Assembly (NCBI GenBank): GCA_934621505.1
Contig: CAKTUU010000001.1
Coordinates: 124,001-188,000, forward strand
DNA from: an uncultured Clostridia bacterium
Lineage (GTDB): Bacteria; Bacillota; Clostridia; Christensenellales; Aristaeellaceae
Direction: 5' to 3'
Length of the DNA: 64,000 bases
A program made the translations under genes and the position numbers. The notes under the pieces are model-generated. The model saw only the letters and a list, made by a program, of their open reading frames with translations, was not told where the DNA came from and made no database searches. This document shows, in pieces, positions 41,852-49,651 of the stretch (positions within the stretch are counted from its first letter, which is position 1; every line of letters begins with the position of its first letter).

Positions 41852-42480
41852 AGCTGCAAATTGCACTGGATTTAGACAGCCTGGATAAAGCGATCGCCAT
41901 GGCGGAAAAGGTGTATGGCATTGTGGATATTATCGAGCTGGGTACCCCGCTGATGCTTAAAGAGGGCACCCGCGCCGTTGGCGAAATGAAGCGGCGTTTT
42001 CCCAAGGCGCTGATCCTGGCAGATATGAAAATTGCCGACGGCGGATATATGGAGGCCAGGTTTGCCGCGGACGAGGGCGCGGATATTATTACCGTGCTGG
42101 GTATCGCCGCAAACGAAACCATTCTGGGCGTAAAGCAGGCGGCGCATGAGGCTGGCAAGCAGGTCTATGTGGACATGCTGTCTGTGGAGAATCTGGCCGG
42201 ACGCGCGCAGGAAATCGAGGGATTAGGCGTGGACATCATCGGCGTTCACACCGCCTTTGACGTACAGAAAAGCGGCCGCACCCCCTTCGACGATTTGGCC
42301 GTGCTGAAGAAGAACGTCCACCATGCCCAGGTAGCCGTGGCCGGGGGCGTTAAACTGGAAACCATCGGTCGAGCCGTTGCGCTGGGCGCGGATATTGCGA
42401 TTGTTGGCGGCGCGCTGACCGGCGCGGCGGATGTGCGTGCCCAGGCGCTTGCCTTCCGTCAGGCCATGGACCGCGGCTGA
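41848..42480 (+). CDS. hxlA: 3-hexulose-6-phosphate synthase-like protein 3
   Basis: HPS-branch member of the OMP decarboxylase superfamily, 210 residues, and the most canonical of the three copies: starts MKLQIALDLD, has VDIIELGTPL, Asp59-Lys61-Asp64 in ADMKIAD, an aspartate in VYVDML, and His134/Asp138 in HTAFD. It overlaps the RPE-like gene by ATGA, so the two are coupled. With PHI-like protein 3 it could link 3-hexulose 6-phosphate, fructose 6-phosphate and ribulose 5-phosphate plus formaldehyde. Confidence 0.85.
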   Translation: MKLQIALDLDSLDKAIAMAEKVYGIVDIIELGTPLMLKEGTRAVGEMKRRFPKALILADMKIADGGYMEARFAADEGADIITVLGIAANETILGVKQAAHEAGKQVYVDMLSVENLAGRAQEIEGLGVDIIGVHTAFDVQKSGRTPFDDLAVLKKNVHHAQVAVAGGVKLETIGRAVALGADIAIVGGALTGAADVRAQALAFRQAMDRG

Positions 42481-42485
42481 AAACT

Positions 42486-43307
42486 ATGGAACTGGGTGTT
42501 TTTACAAAGGTATATCAGGAGGCGGCGCTGCCCCAGGCATTGAGCGCCGCCGCCGCAAACGGGCTTTCCTGCGTTCATTTGAATCTGGAAACCCTGGGTC
42601 TGCCCAAGCGACGCCCGCCGGTGACAAAGGCCGTGGCGGAGTCTGTTCGCAAAGAAATGCAGGCCTCCGGCGTGCGCGCCGTCACCCTGTCCGCTACCTA
42701 TAACCTGATTCATCCCGATAAGCAGGCCCGTCAGGAAGCCATTGAAACCGTGGCCGATTTGGCACGGCTGGCGGCATGGGCAGGCGTGCCCTATCTGGCT
42801 GTCTGTACCGGCACCAACGACCCAGACAACCTGTGGGCCCCGCATCCGGAAAATCGCAGTGAGGCCAGCTATCGGGTCCTTTGCCGCAGTCTGGAAGCGC
42901 TTTTGCCGCTGTGTCAGGCCCAGGGCCTGCGCCTGCTGGTGGAACCAGAAAGCGCCAATGTGATCGCCGATGCCCGGCAGGCACGGCGGTTGCTGGAGGA
43001 TATGCGCTCTCCCGGGCTGGGTATCATTATGGATGGAGCCAATCTGCTGGCTTCCGCGCCCGAAGAAGAAACGCTCTATCGGGCCTTCGACCTGCTGGGA
43101 GAGAACATATGTGTAGCCCATGCCAAGGATGTGCGACCGGGCCCGGTATTTGTTCCGGCCGGTCAGGGCTGTATGCCCTACGGACTCTATCTGAGGCTGC
43201 TTGAGCGGCTGCCTGCTTCTTGCCCATTGCTGCTGCACGGTTTGAAGGAGGCGGAGCTTTCAAAATGCATCGCCTTTCTGCGTGGAAAAAGGCCGGCAGA
43301 GGAATGA
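42486..43307 (+). CDS. Xylose-isomerase-like TIM-barrel epimerase/isomerase 2
   Basis: AP_endonuc_2-type TIM barrel, 273 residues, last gene of regulon II. Candidate metal ligands are the glutamate in LLVEPESAN, aspartate in IIMDGANLL, histidine in CVAHAKDVRPG and a further histidine in LLLHGLKEAE where a glutamate would be usual. It starts five bases after HPS-like protein 3. It is clearly different from the TIM barrel at 39748, so it should have a separate step. Confidence 0.75.
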   Translation: MELGVFTKVYQEAALPQALSAAAANGLSCVHLNLETLGLPKRRPPVTKAVAESVRKEMQASGVRAVTLSATYNLIHPDKQARQEAIETVADLARLAAWAGVPYLAVCTGTNDPDNLWAPHPENRSEASYRVLCRSLEALLPLCQAQGLRLLVEPESANVIADARQARRLLEDMRSPGLGIIMDGANLLASAPEEETLYRAFDLLGENICVAHAKDVRPGPVFVPAGQGCMPYGLYLRLLERLPASCPLLLHGLKEAELSKCIAFLRGKRPAEE

Positions 43308-43333
43308 CGCGAAACGCCTGAACAACAAAACAA

Positions 43334-43399
43334 CGCCCAATGACGCTCCCTTCTCCGCAGGCACTGCAATTTCTGCGGAGAAGGGAGCGTCATTGGGCG
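43334..43399. repeat. 27-bp perfect inverted repeat with 12-base loop
   Basis: Arms 43334-43360 and 43373-43399 are exact complements (start CGCCCAATGACGCTCCC). It lies after the last gene of regulon II and after the tRNA terminator on the other strand. No T-tract follows on either side, so it is not a standard terminator, although it could stop or stabilise both converging transcripts. Confidence 0.85.
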
Positions 43400-43410
43400 C
43401 GTCGTCAGAT

Positions 43411-43456
43411 GAAAAGAAAAACCTCCCTACAGAATTTGAAAATTCTGTAGGGAGGT
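43411..43456 (-). terminator. Terminator of the tRNA operon
   Basis: A 17-bp perfect stem (43421-43437 with 43440-43456, ACCTCCCTACAGAATTT) around a two-base centre, followed on the minus strand by TTTTCTTTTC. Confidence 0.92.
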
Positions 43457-43462
43457 TTGGTT

Positions 43463-43549
43463 TGGTGCGGGAAACAGGACTTGAACCTGCAAGTTCGTAC
43501 GAACACATGAACCTGAATCATGCGCGTCTGCCAATTCCGCCATTCCCGC
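43463..43549 (-). tRNA. tRNA-Leu (anticodon CAG)
   Basis: Eighty-seven bases including encoded CCA. Acceptor GCGGGAA/TTCCCGC, anticodon loop TTCAGGT in a CATGA/TCATG stem, a long variable arm (TGTTCGTACGAAC) as expected for a class II tRNA, and T-loop GGTTCAAGTCC. Last of seven tRNAs in the transcript. Confidence 0.95.
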
Positions 43550-43580
43550 GAATTGCCTTCTCGGCGGAGAGAAGGACTTT

Positions 43581-43665
<85 letters not shown>

Positions 43666-43693
43666 ATGAAGTATTCCGTAACCCAGGAAGAAA

Positions 43694-43769
43694 TGGAGCC
43701 GGCGATGGGACTTGAACCCGCAACCTGCTGATTACAAATCAGCTGCTCTGCCAATTGAGCTACACCGGC
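43694..43769 (-). tRNA. tRNA-Thr (anticodon TGT)
   Basis: Seventy-six bases with CCA. Acceptor GCCGGTG/CGCCGGC (one wobble region), anticodon stem CTGAT/ATCAG around TGT, T-loop GGTTCAAGTCC. Confidence 0.95.
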
Positions 43770-43796
43770 ACGACAGCCCACGGCAGACAAAGAAAA

Positions 43797-43873
43797 TGGC
43801 GACCAAGAAGGGTCTCGAACCCTCGACCTCCAGCGTGACAGGCTGGCGCTCTAACCGACTGAGCTACTTGGCC
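43797..43873 (-). tRNA. tRNA-Asp (anticodon GTC)
   Basis: Seventy-seven bases with CCA. Acceptor GGCCAAG/CTTGGTC, anticodon loop CTGTCAC in a CCAGC/GCTGG stem, T-loop GGTTCGAGACC. Confidence 0.95.
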
Positions 43874-43881
43874 AAAGATGC

Positions 43882-43958
<77 letters not shown>

Positions 43959-43981
43959 ATAAACGATTGATAAAGGAAAAA

Positions 43982-44056
43982 TGGTGACTCCTAGGGGATT
44001 CGAACCCCTGTAGCCGCCGTGAAAGGGCGGTGTCTTAACCACTTGACCAAGGAGCC
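43982..44056 (-). tRNA. tRNA-Glu (anticodon TTC)
   Basis: Seventy-five bases with CCA. Acceptor GGCTCCT/AGGAGTC, anticodon loop CTTTCAC in a CCGCC/GGCGG stem, T-loop GGTTCGAATCC. Confidence 0.95.
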
Positions 44057-44076
44057 ACGCTAACGGATGGTGAATC

Positions 44077-44153
44077 TGGTCGGGGTGAAGGGATTCGAAC
44101 CCCCGGCCCCATGCTCCCAAAGCACGTGCGCTACCAGACTGCGCTACACCCCG
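44077..44153 (-). tRNA. tRNA-Pro (anticodon TGG)
   Basis: Seventy-seven bases with CCA. Acceptor CGGGGTG/CACCCCG, anticodon TGG in the GTGCTTTGGGAGCAT arm, T-loop GGTTCGAATCC. First tRNA of the transcript Pro-Glu-CAT-Asp-Thr-Tyr-Leu. Confidence 0.95.
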
Positions 44154-44182
44154 TTCCTTAGTCCGCACAAGCGACGTATTAT

Positions 44183-44211
44183 ATTTTACTCATAGACCGC
44201 CCGCTTGTCAA
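44183..44211 (-). promoter_or_regulatory. Sigma-A promoter of the tRNA operon
   Basis: Minus-strand perfect TTGACA (44206-44211) and TAAAAT (44183-44188) with a 17-base spacer, about 25 bases before tRNA-Pro. Confidence 0.8.
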
Positions 44212-44244
44212 TAGCAATTTCAAAAATTTCTGAATTTTTTAGCC

Positions 44245-44274
44245 GCCGCAGTTCCTTTGCAAAGGAACTGCGGC
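44245..44274. repeat. 30-bp perfect palindrome after the DUF4179 gene
   Basis: A perfect palindrome centred on TTTGCAAA with arms GCCGCAGTTCC. It lies just after the DUF4179 stop on the minus strand. On that strand AAAAAA, not TTTTTT, follows, so it is a strong hairpin without the uridine tract of a classical terminator. Confidence 0.75.
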
Positions 44275-44287
44275 CCCGCCCGCGCCG

Positions 44288-45505
44288 CTATCTGGCCAGC
44301 GGCACATAAACGGCGTTTTCCCAGTCGGGATGCTCCTCGCCCTCTTTCACATCGTAAGGCACGATATAGATGCCCTCCCGGGGCAGCGTGGCCAAAGCGG
44401 GCATGTTAAATTCCATCAGCAAAGCGGCCTCTCCCTCGGGCACGCCGCAGCCGCCGTCGTATTCCCCGGGCTGAAAGTCCAGCGGCTCACGGTCCTGGTC
44501 GTAAAAGCTGAACAGGTACGAGGGCACATCCCGCCAGGTAAGGCTGTCATCTTCCAGCGTAAGGCGGATACGGAAGGCCGTGGTCAGCGGCGTCAGCCAT
44601 ACCCGCTCGTAATGCCAGGCGAAACGGGCGGTATGGTCCACATGGTCCGGAGTAATGTCCGTCAGGTTCTCTTTTACACGGCTGGTATCCAGGAAAAAGG
44701 GCAGGGTGAACCGGTCCAGTTCCTTTAGATTCATGTACTTTTGTTCAATCTGCTCGTTGTTCATTTCCATAAACCAGGCCTGCTCCCGGTCTGTTTCAAA
44801 GCGGCTGGGCCAGGTGTTGTCGTAGCTGATGTAGCCGTCGTCATAGGTTTGGGTGGCCAATACCGTATAGCCCTGGCTGTACAGTTCGTCCACCTGCTCC
44901 TGCCACGCGCCGCCTTCGTCCATGGGCACGGCGCGCACCTCCTTTTCAGGAACGTAATAGCTGATTTCCACCGTGATGGGCGCATTTTCCTCCAGCTGCC
45001 GGCGGTCGTTCAGGACGGCCATAAAGCCGGTTTCGCCGCCGGTTGGCTGACCGGTAATGGGATGATTGATCCAGCTGGTTTGAAAGCTGGAAAACTCCGT
45101 ATACAGGATTTCCTGCCCGCTGTGCACGGTCAGCGCCCCGGCGAACAGGGGGCCGTCAGCTTCCACCCGCACGCCGCAGCTCAGGCGGATGCCGTCGTAC
45201 AGGCAGTCGGTCAGGGTGGTGGTTACCCCCGCGCCGGTGTGGCTGACGCCCAGGGGCTGTATGCTTTCCTGCTGCATAGGCGTGGGCTGGGCCTGGCCAA
45301 ACAGGTAATTCAGCACGCCGCCGCCAAAGGCGGCCAGCGCCGCGCCCATCAGTCCCAGCAGAAGCAGCGCCGCCGCGATGATGGCGGCCAGGGGTCTGGC
45401 TTTTCTTCCGTTCATGGTTTGTACCTCCCTCAGGGTATCCGTTACCCGGTTATGAACCATGGGCGGCACGGGGCCAAAGGCTTTTTCCAAATGCCAGTCG
45501 TTCAT
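44288..45505 (-). CDS. DUF4179-type membrane protein, probable anti-sigma partner
   Basis: Single-pass membrane protein of 405 residues. A cytoplasmic N-terminal segment (1-36), one membrane helix (about 37-60, PLAAIIAAALLLLGLMGAAL) and a long extracytoplasmic beta-rich domain match DUF4179 proteins encoded with ECF sigma factors in Clostridia. The ATG overlaps the sigma-factor stop by four bases, so the two are translationally coupled. It probably holds and releases the sigma factor in response to an envelope signal. Confidence 0.8.
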   Translation of the reverse strand: MNDWHLEKAFGPVPPMVHNRVTDTLREVQTMNGRKARPLAAIIAAALLLLGLMGAALAAFGGGVLNYLFGQAQPTPMQQESIQPLGVSHTGAGVTTTLTDCLYDGIRLSCGVRVEADGPLFAGALTVHSGQEILYTEFSSFQTSWINHPITGQPTGGETGFMAVLNDRRQLEENAPITVEISYYVPEKEVRAVPMDEGGAWQEQVDELYSQGYTVLATQTYDDGYISYDNTWPSRFETDREQAWFMEMNNEQIEQKYMNLKELDRFTLPFFLDTSRVKENLTDITPDHVDHTARFAWHYERVWLTPLTTAFRIRLTLEDDSLTWRDVPSYLFSFYDQDREPLDFQPGEYDGGCGVPEGEAALLMEFNMPALATLPREGIYIVPYDVKEGEEHPDWENAVYVPLAR

Positions 45506-45969
45506 CGATGGTCCTCCTCCCGCAGCAGCGCGTTCAAGCGCCTGCGCCCCTCATACAGCCTGCCCTTTACCGTGCTGGCGGGCAAATGCAGCATTTGCGA
45601 TACGGCCTGAATGGAATAGCCGTCCAGATGATGCAGCAGCAGCGGCAGCCGGTATTTTTCCGGCAGGCGGCGCAGCGCGTCCTGCAGGCCCTGATCCTCC
45701 GGCGGCGTATAGACCGTTTCCGGCGGCAGGGCGGCGGATTCCCATTTGCGGCGGCGCAGCATGGTTTTGCATTCGTTTACCACGATGGCGGTCAGCCATG
45801 CCTCAAAACGGTCGTCCCGCCGAAGGCGGCCCAGCTTGCGCCAGGCCTTCAGCAGGCTTTCCTGCAAAGCGTCCGCCACGTCCGCGTCCCGCCACAGCAG
45901 GGCGTAGGCGATGCGGTACAGCCGTGGCTCCAACGCGGCCACGCGCTGCTCAAATCCGTGTTTGTCCAT
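45502..45969 (-). CDS. ECF-type sigma factor
   Basis: Extracytoplasmic-function sigma-70 factor, 155 residues. Region 2 lies at about residues 10-70 (YRIAYALLWRDADVADALQE with the -10 recognition helix) and region 4 at about 100-150 (DGYSIQAVSQMLHLPASTVK helix-turn-helix). GGAAGGAAGG precedes the ATG. It is paired with the DUF4179 gene downstream. No copy of an obvious self-regulated ECF promoter could be assigned confidently upstream. Confidence 0.9.
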   Translation of the reverse strand: MDKHGFEQRVAALEPRLYRIAYALLWRDADVADALQESLLKAWRKLGRLRRDDRFEAWLTAIVVNECKTMLRRRKWESAALPPETVYTPPEDQGLQDALRRLPEKYRLPLLLHHLDGYSIQAVSQMLHLPASTVKGRLYEGRRRLNALLREEDHR

Positions 45970-46053
45970 GGTGTTCCTTCCTTCCGGTCAATGCACTGAC
46001 AGCAGGTAGACGCTGGAGGAATCGGGTTGGTCAAAGACCCTGCAAAATTTTAT

Positions 46054-46087
46054 AAGAAAAAGCCGCGTCCTGGTTTCAGAACGCGGC
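46054..46087 (-). terminator. Terminator of the L,D-transpeptidase gene
   Basis: GCCGCGT/ACGCGGC hairpin on the minus strand followed by TTTTTCTT. Confidence 0.82.
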
Positions 46088-46094
46088 GGGGGAT

Positions 46095-47780
46095 TTACGG
46101 CTGCGGGGCGGCGCTGGGGGCCGGGGTCGGCTGCGGCGTGGAAACCGGCTCCGCCGCAGGCTGTTCCGTGCTCAGCACATCTCCATAGATGGATTCCAGG
46201 GTGCGCTCGTCGGCGGTGCCGGTGGTGCTGATTTTGTGGTCCTTCTGGTACGCCTTCACGGCGGCGGCGGTGCCGCTGTAATAACCGCCGGTGATGGTGC
46301 CGCTGTAATAGCCCAGCTCCTTCAGCTTGCATTGCAGCCAGTACACATCCTCGCCCTCCATGCCCTTTTTCAGCTTGCGGAAGGGCTGGGGCGGCGTTCC
46401 GCCGGAAACGTACACCGGTTCGGCGGTGGGCTCCGGGGTGGTAACCGGGCCGGTTTTGGACTTGTTCAGGGGCGGCGCGGCCACGGACTTGCGCAGTTCC
46501 TCGTCCGCGGGCAGGTCCTCGGTAATGGTGACCACCACACCCTTGCCCACGTTGTCGTAAATCCACTTGGCGTCGCTGACCAGCAGGCGGATGCACCCGT
46601 GGGACGCCCGCTGCCCCAGCTTTTTGTAGCTTTTGACGCTCATGGCGTTGTAATCCACCTTGTTGTAAATGACGCTGTGGAAGGCGATATTGCTGTTGAT
46701 GCGGGTCCAGTACTGGGCATGGCTGCCCCACTTGGAAAAGTAGCACCAGCGGGCGGTTTTGCCGTTCAGCGTCCATTCGCCCACATCGCTGGGGGTGGCC
46801 TTCAGGCCGGTGGAGCAGATCATGCGCTTGACGGGAATGGTGTATTCCCCGTTTTCATCCCTGCCGTAGACGATGGTTACCTGGTTGCGCACGTCCACCG
46901 TAATGGCGTAGGGAACCGGCGTGGGTACGGGCGTGGGCTTGGGGGTGGCGTGTACGTCCACCACGGCGGGGTCGTTAAACAGGGCGTTCCAGGTTGCCTC
47001 GTCGGTTACGCCGGTCTGGTCCATGCCGTTTTGCAGCTGAAAGGCCTTCACGGCGGCCACGGTCTGGTTCATGTAGTTGCCGCTGATGGGGCCGTCAAAG
47101 AAGCCCAGTTCCGTCAGACGGGTCTGCACCTTTTTCACATTTTCGCCCTTCGCGCCCCGGGACAGCTTTTTTTCGTATTCCTCCGTCACGGCCTCGCCAT
47201 CGCCGGCCAGCACCACGTCGTTAATGTCCCCCAGGTCCTGATCCGGGCCGGGGGTAGGCGTAGGGGACGCGCCGTCCGCCAGCGCGTTGCCGCCAAACAG
47301 CAGCCGCTGGGTTTCCACATCCGCCTGGCCGGTGATGTCCAGCCCGTTGGTCTTTTGAAAATTCTTCACCGCCTGGGCGGTTTTGGCGCGGAATTTGCCT
47401 GTGGCCTTTTGGTCAAAGTACCCCAGTTCCTTCAGGCGCTCCTGCAAGCGGGTCACGTCGTCGCCGTCGTCGCCGTTTGCCAGCAGGCGGTATTTGGCGC
47501 TTTCCAGCTGGGCGGCGGTGGCCTGGTCTACCTCGCCGGTTTCGGGCAGGCCGTATTCCTTTTGGAATTTGCGCACGGCGGCCCGGGTGCCGTCCAGAAA
47601 ATTGCCGCTGACCTTGCCGGAATAGTACCCCAGGTTTTTCAACTGCTCCTGAAGCTGGCTGACGGCCTCGCCCTGGGAGCCGTATGCCAGCACGTCAAAG
47701 GGGGCGGCGGTTTCCTGCGCCAGGGCGGCGCATACCGGCAGCAGGAGCAAAACGGCCAGCAGGGAAAACAAACGCTTCAA
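46095..47780 (-). CDS. L,D-transpeptidase with four peptidoglycan-binding repeats
   Basis: Secreted cell-wall enzyme, 561 residues. After a signal peptide (1-21) come three PG_binding_1 repeats (about 32-92, 99-160 and 206-268), a Pro/Thr linker (TPKPTPVPTPVP), a YkuD catalytic domain with the active-site motif SHGCIRL (His and Cys), another linker and a fourth PG_binding_1 repeat (about 465-528). It should make 3-3 peptidoglycan cross-links or attach proteins. The start is set at TTG 47778-47780, seven bases after AAAGGG; the in-frame ATG at 47831 overlaps the -10 box and cannot be on the mRNA. Confidence 0.9.
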   Translation of the reverse strand: MKRLFSLLAVLLLLPVCAALAQETAAPFDVLAYGSQGEAVSQLQEQLKNLGYYSGKVSGNFLDGTRAAVRKFQKEYGLPETGEVDQATAAQLESAKYRLLANGDDGDDVTRLQERLKELGYFDQKATGKFRAKTAQAVKNFQKTNGLDITGQADVETQRLLFGGNALADGASPTPTPGPDQDLGDINDVVLAGDGEAVTEEYEKKLSRGAKGENVKKVQTRLTELGFFDGPISGNYMNQTVAAVKAFQLQNGMDQTGVTDEATWNALFNDPAVVDVHATPKPTPVPTPVPYAITVDVRNQVTIVYGRDENGEYTIPVKRMICSTGLKATPSDVGEWTLNGKTARWCYFSKWGSHAQYWTRINSNIAFHSVIYNKVDYNAMSVKSYKKLGQRASHGCIRLLVSDAKWIYDNVGKGVVVTITEDLPADEELRKSVAAPPLNKSKTGPVTTPEPTAEPVYVSGGTPPQPFRKLKKGMEGEDVYWLQCKLKELGYYSGTITGGYYSGTAAAVKAYQKDHKISTTGTADERTLESIYGDVLSTEQPAAEPVSTPQPTPAPSAAPQP

Positions 47781-47829
47781 AGCAAGACACCCTTTCAGAC
47801 AAAAATGGAGGGAAAATTGTGTCGAAATC

Positions 47830-47858
47830 ATTGTAACATAGGTTTGCTCATTTCACAA
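47830..47858 (-). promoter_or_regulatory. Sigma-A promoter of the L,D-transpeptidase gene
   Basis: Minus-strand TTGTGA (47853-47858) and TACAAT (47830-47835) with a 17-base spacer. It decides the gene start, because a long in-frame ATG lies inside the -10 box. Confidence 0.7.
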
Positions 47859-47920
47859 TTTGGAAATGAAGATTTAACATTTAACAAAAAAGGCAAGCCG
47901 CCGGCCCGGCCGCTGCCGGT

Positions 47921-47949
47921 TGCGCAAGCGTGGGTTTGGATGTATAATA
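47921..47949 (+). promoter_or_regulatory. Sigma-A promoter for the GH127-like gene
   Basis: TTGCGC (47921-47926) and perfect TATAAT (47944-47949) with a 17-base spacer. Confidence 0.65.
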
Positions 47950-48003
47950 AAGTAGAATGGAGTGATTATCGGTCTTTGGCCGGTTGAATACGGAGGAAGA
48001 AAC

Positions 48004-49647
48004 ATGCCTGCGGTTAGTGCTTATCGTCGCGCCCCCCTGGTTAACCTGTCTTACACGCCCATGTCGGATGCGGCGGTACATACGGACGGCTTGCAGCAGC
48101 GGCTGTGCAAGCTGGCGCTGGATCAGGCGGACCCGTCCCGCCTGTCCCCCCTTGACGCGGTGCTGGCCACCAAGCTGGGCGGCTACACCGAGGCCCCGGC
48201 CATGCCCGCTCTGGATAGAAAGGAAGATACCCGGGCCTATGTGGAAAACCTGTGCGCCGGAGCCATGATCAGCGCCATGGCGCGAGATAAGCAGGGCATG
48301 CTGGATGTGCTGGAGGGGGTAAAGGCCTTTCACAGCCTGCTGCCCAGCCTGAGCGAGGAACAATTGTTTTATGTAGGCGCGGACGCGCTGCGCCTGACGA
48401 TGGATTTGTACCGCCGCACCGGCCAGCCCTTTCTGCTGAATCTGATGGAGGACCTGCGGTCCCGCCTGCCGGATGTGTCCGGCGTGATGCACATGTTTCC
48501 CTTCCAGCGGGCCTACCAGCCGGAAAAGGAAGCCCACGCCGCCGAGGAAGCCGCCTACTATGCCCGTATGCAGCGCTTTGCCACCGGCAAATACATGGCG
48601 GACGCTCTGGCCATGACCGCGCTGCTGAGCCAGTACAGCGGCAGCGGCCGGGACGCCGCCGCCTCCCGCGCGGGGCTGGTGGCGCTGATGCGCTACCACG
48701 GCATGCCCAGCGGCGCTTTCTCCGCCGACCCGTATCTGGCGGGGCGGGATCCCGCCCGGGCGCTGGAGCTGGACGCGGCCTGCGCCCAGACGGAGGCCTA
48801 TCTGGACGCGCTGCTGACCACCGGCGACGTGGCCATGGCCGACGCGCTGGAACGCATGATGCAAAACGTGCTGCCGGATTTGCTCAGTGAAAAGGGCGTG
48901 CGCACCCTGACCCCCACCAACCGTCTGGCCAGCGACGACAGCTGCCAGTGGCAAAAGCCCGCCCGGCAGGACCTGAGCGCCCTGCTGCGGGCCCTGTACG
49001 CGGTGCGCCGCGCCGTGTGGCTGGCCAGGGACGATGCTTCCCTGTGCTATATGCTGCCCCTGGACGGCGGCTGCCTGACCCGCCTGAACGGCGTGCCGGT
49101 GCGGCTCACCGCCCGGGTGGAGGGCTGCTGGCAGCGCAAGGTGACCCTGCGGGTGGAATGCAAGCAGCCGGTCAGCTTTACCCTGCACCTGCATGTGCCC
49201 GGCTATGCCGACGGGGCCCGGGTCAGCGTAAACGGGGGCCGCGCCCAGGAAGCCGCTCCCGGCGAGCTGTGCGCCGTTTCCCGCACCTTCCAGACCGGCG
49301 ATACCGTTACCCTGCAGCTGGACGTAACGCCCCGCGTTCAAACCGGCTACCGGGGAAGCGTCAGCGTGTATGCGGGCGCGCAGCTGCTGGCGCTGCCCCT
49401 GCCCACGGACGACTGCGCCTGGCGCTACGCGCTGATTTGCAGCGGAAACCGTACCCCGGTGGAGGAAAACGGCCAGCCCTTTGCCCTGATGACCGCCTGC
49501 GAAGCGCCCGGCTGGCAGACCAAAGCGGGCTTTATTCTGCCGCCGCCGCAGGGGGCGCCCCTGGGCCCGGCTTATGAGCTGACGCTGGTTCCCGCGGCGG
49601 GCGTGGATGGGCGCATCGCCGCGTTCCCCTGCGCCACGGAGCGCTGA
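48004..49647 (+). CDS. GH127/DUF1680-like protein, probably no longer a hydrolase
   Basis: Protein of 547 residues without a signal peptide. The helical N-terminal barrel region (about residues 40-350) and the beta-sandwich tail (about 360-540, FTLHLHVPGYADGARVSVNG) resemble beta-L-arabinofuranosidases of family GH127. The glutamate and paired-cysteine zinc site characteristic of active enzymes could not be found; the region around DSCQWQKPARQDLSALLRAL has a single cysteine. The assignment is by overall layout and is tentative. GGAGGAAG precedes the ATG at 48004. A dus gene follows four bases after the stop. Confidence 0.6.
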   Translation: MPAVSAYRRAPLVNLSYTPMSDAAVHTDGLQQRLCKLALDQADPSRLSPLDAVLATKLGGYTEAPAMPALDRKEDTRAYVENLCAGAMISAMARDKQGMLDVLEGVKAFHSLLPSLSEEQLFYVGADALRLTMDLYRRTGQPFLLNLMEDLRSRLPDVSGVMHMFPFQRAYQPEKEAHAAEEAAYYARMQRFATGKYMADALAMTALLSQYSGSGRDAAASRAGLVALMRYHGMPSGAFSADPYLAGRDPARALELDAACAQTEAYLDALLTTGDVAMADALERMMQNVLPDLLSEKGVRTLTPTNRLASDDSCQWQKPARQDLSALLRALYAVRRAVWLARDDASLCYMLPLDGGCLTRLNGVPVRLTARVEGCWQRKVTLRVECKQPVSFTLHLHVPGYADGARVSVNGGRAQEAAPGELCAVSRTFQTGDTVTLQLDVTPRVQTGYRGSVSVYAGAQLLALPLPTDDCAWRYALICSGNRTPVEENGQPFALMTACEAPGWQTKAGFILPPPQGAPLGPAYELTLVPAAGVDGRIAAFPCATER

Positions 49648-49651
49648 CGGG

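Noticed and set aside
16808..42480. Assignment of the HPS-like proteins as 3-keto-L-gulonate-6-phosphate decarboxylases (ascorbate pathway)
   Set aside because: The residues expected for UlaD (Glu in the VQIEL strand and HRSRD) are Asp and H(T/N)A(F/T)D here, matching HPS. The accompanying SIS proteins also match PHI, which the ascorbate pathway lacks.
13142..43307. Plain methylotrophic or formaldehyde-detoxification ribulose monophosphate pathway
   Set aside because: No methanol dehydrogenase or formaldehyde-responsive regulator is seen; the genes are operonic with sugar importers, kinases and sugar regulators.
46236..47987. 583-codon open frame on the plus strand
   Set aside because: Antisense to the L,D-transpeptidase gene with its SHGCIRL motif; no ribosome site and no recognisable domain.
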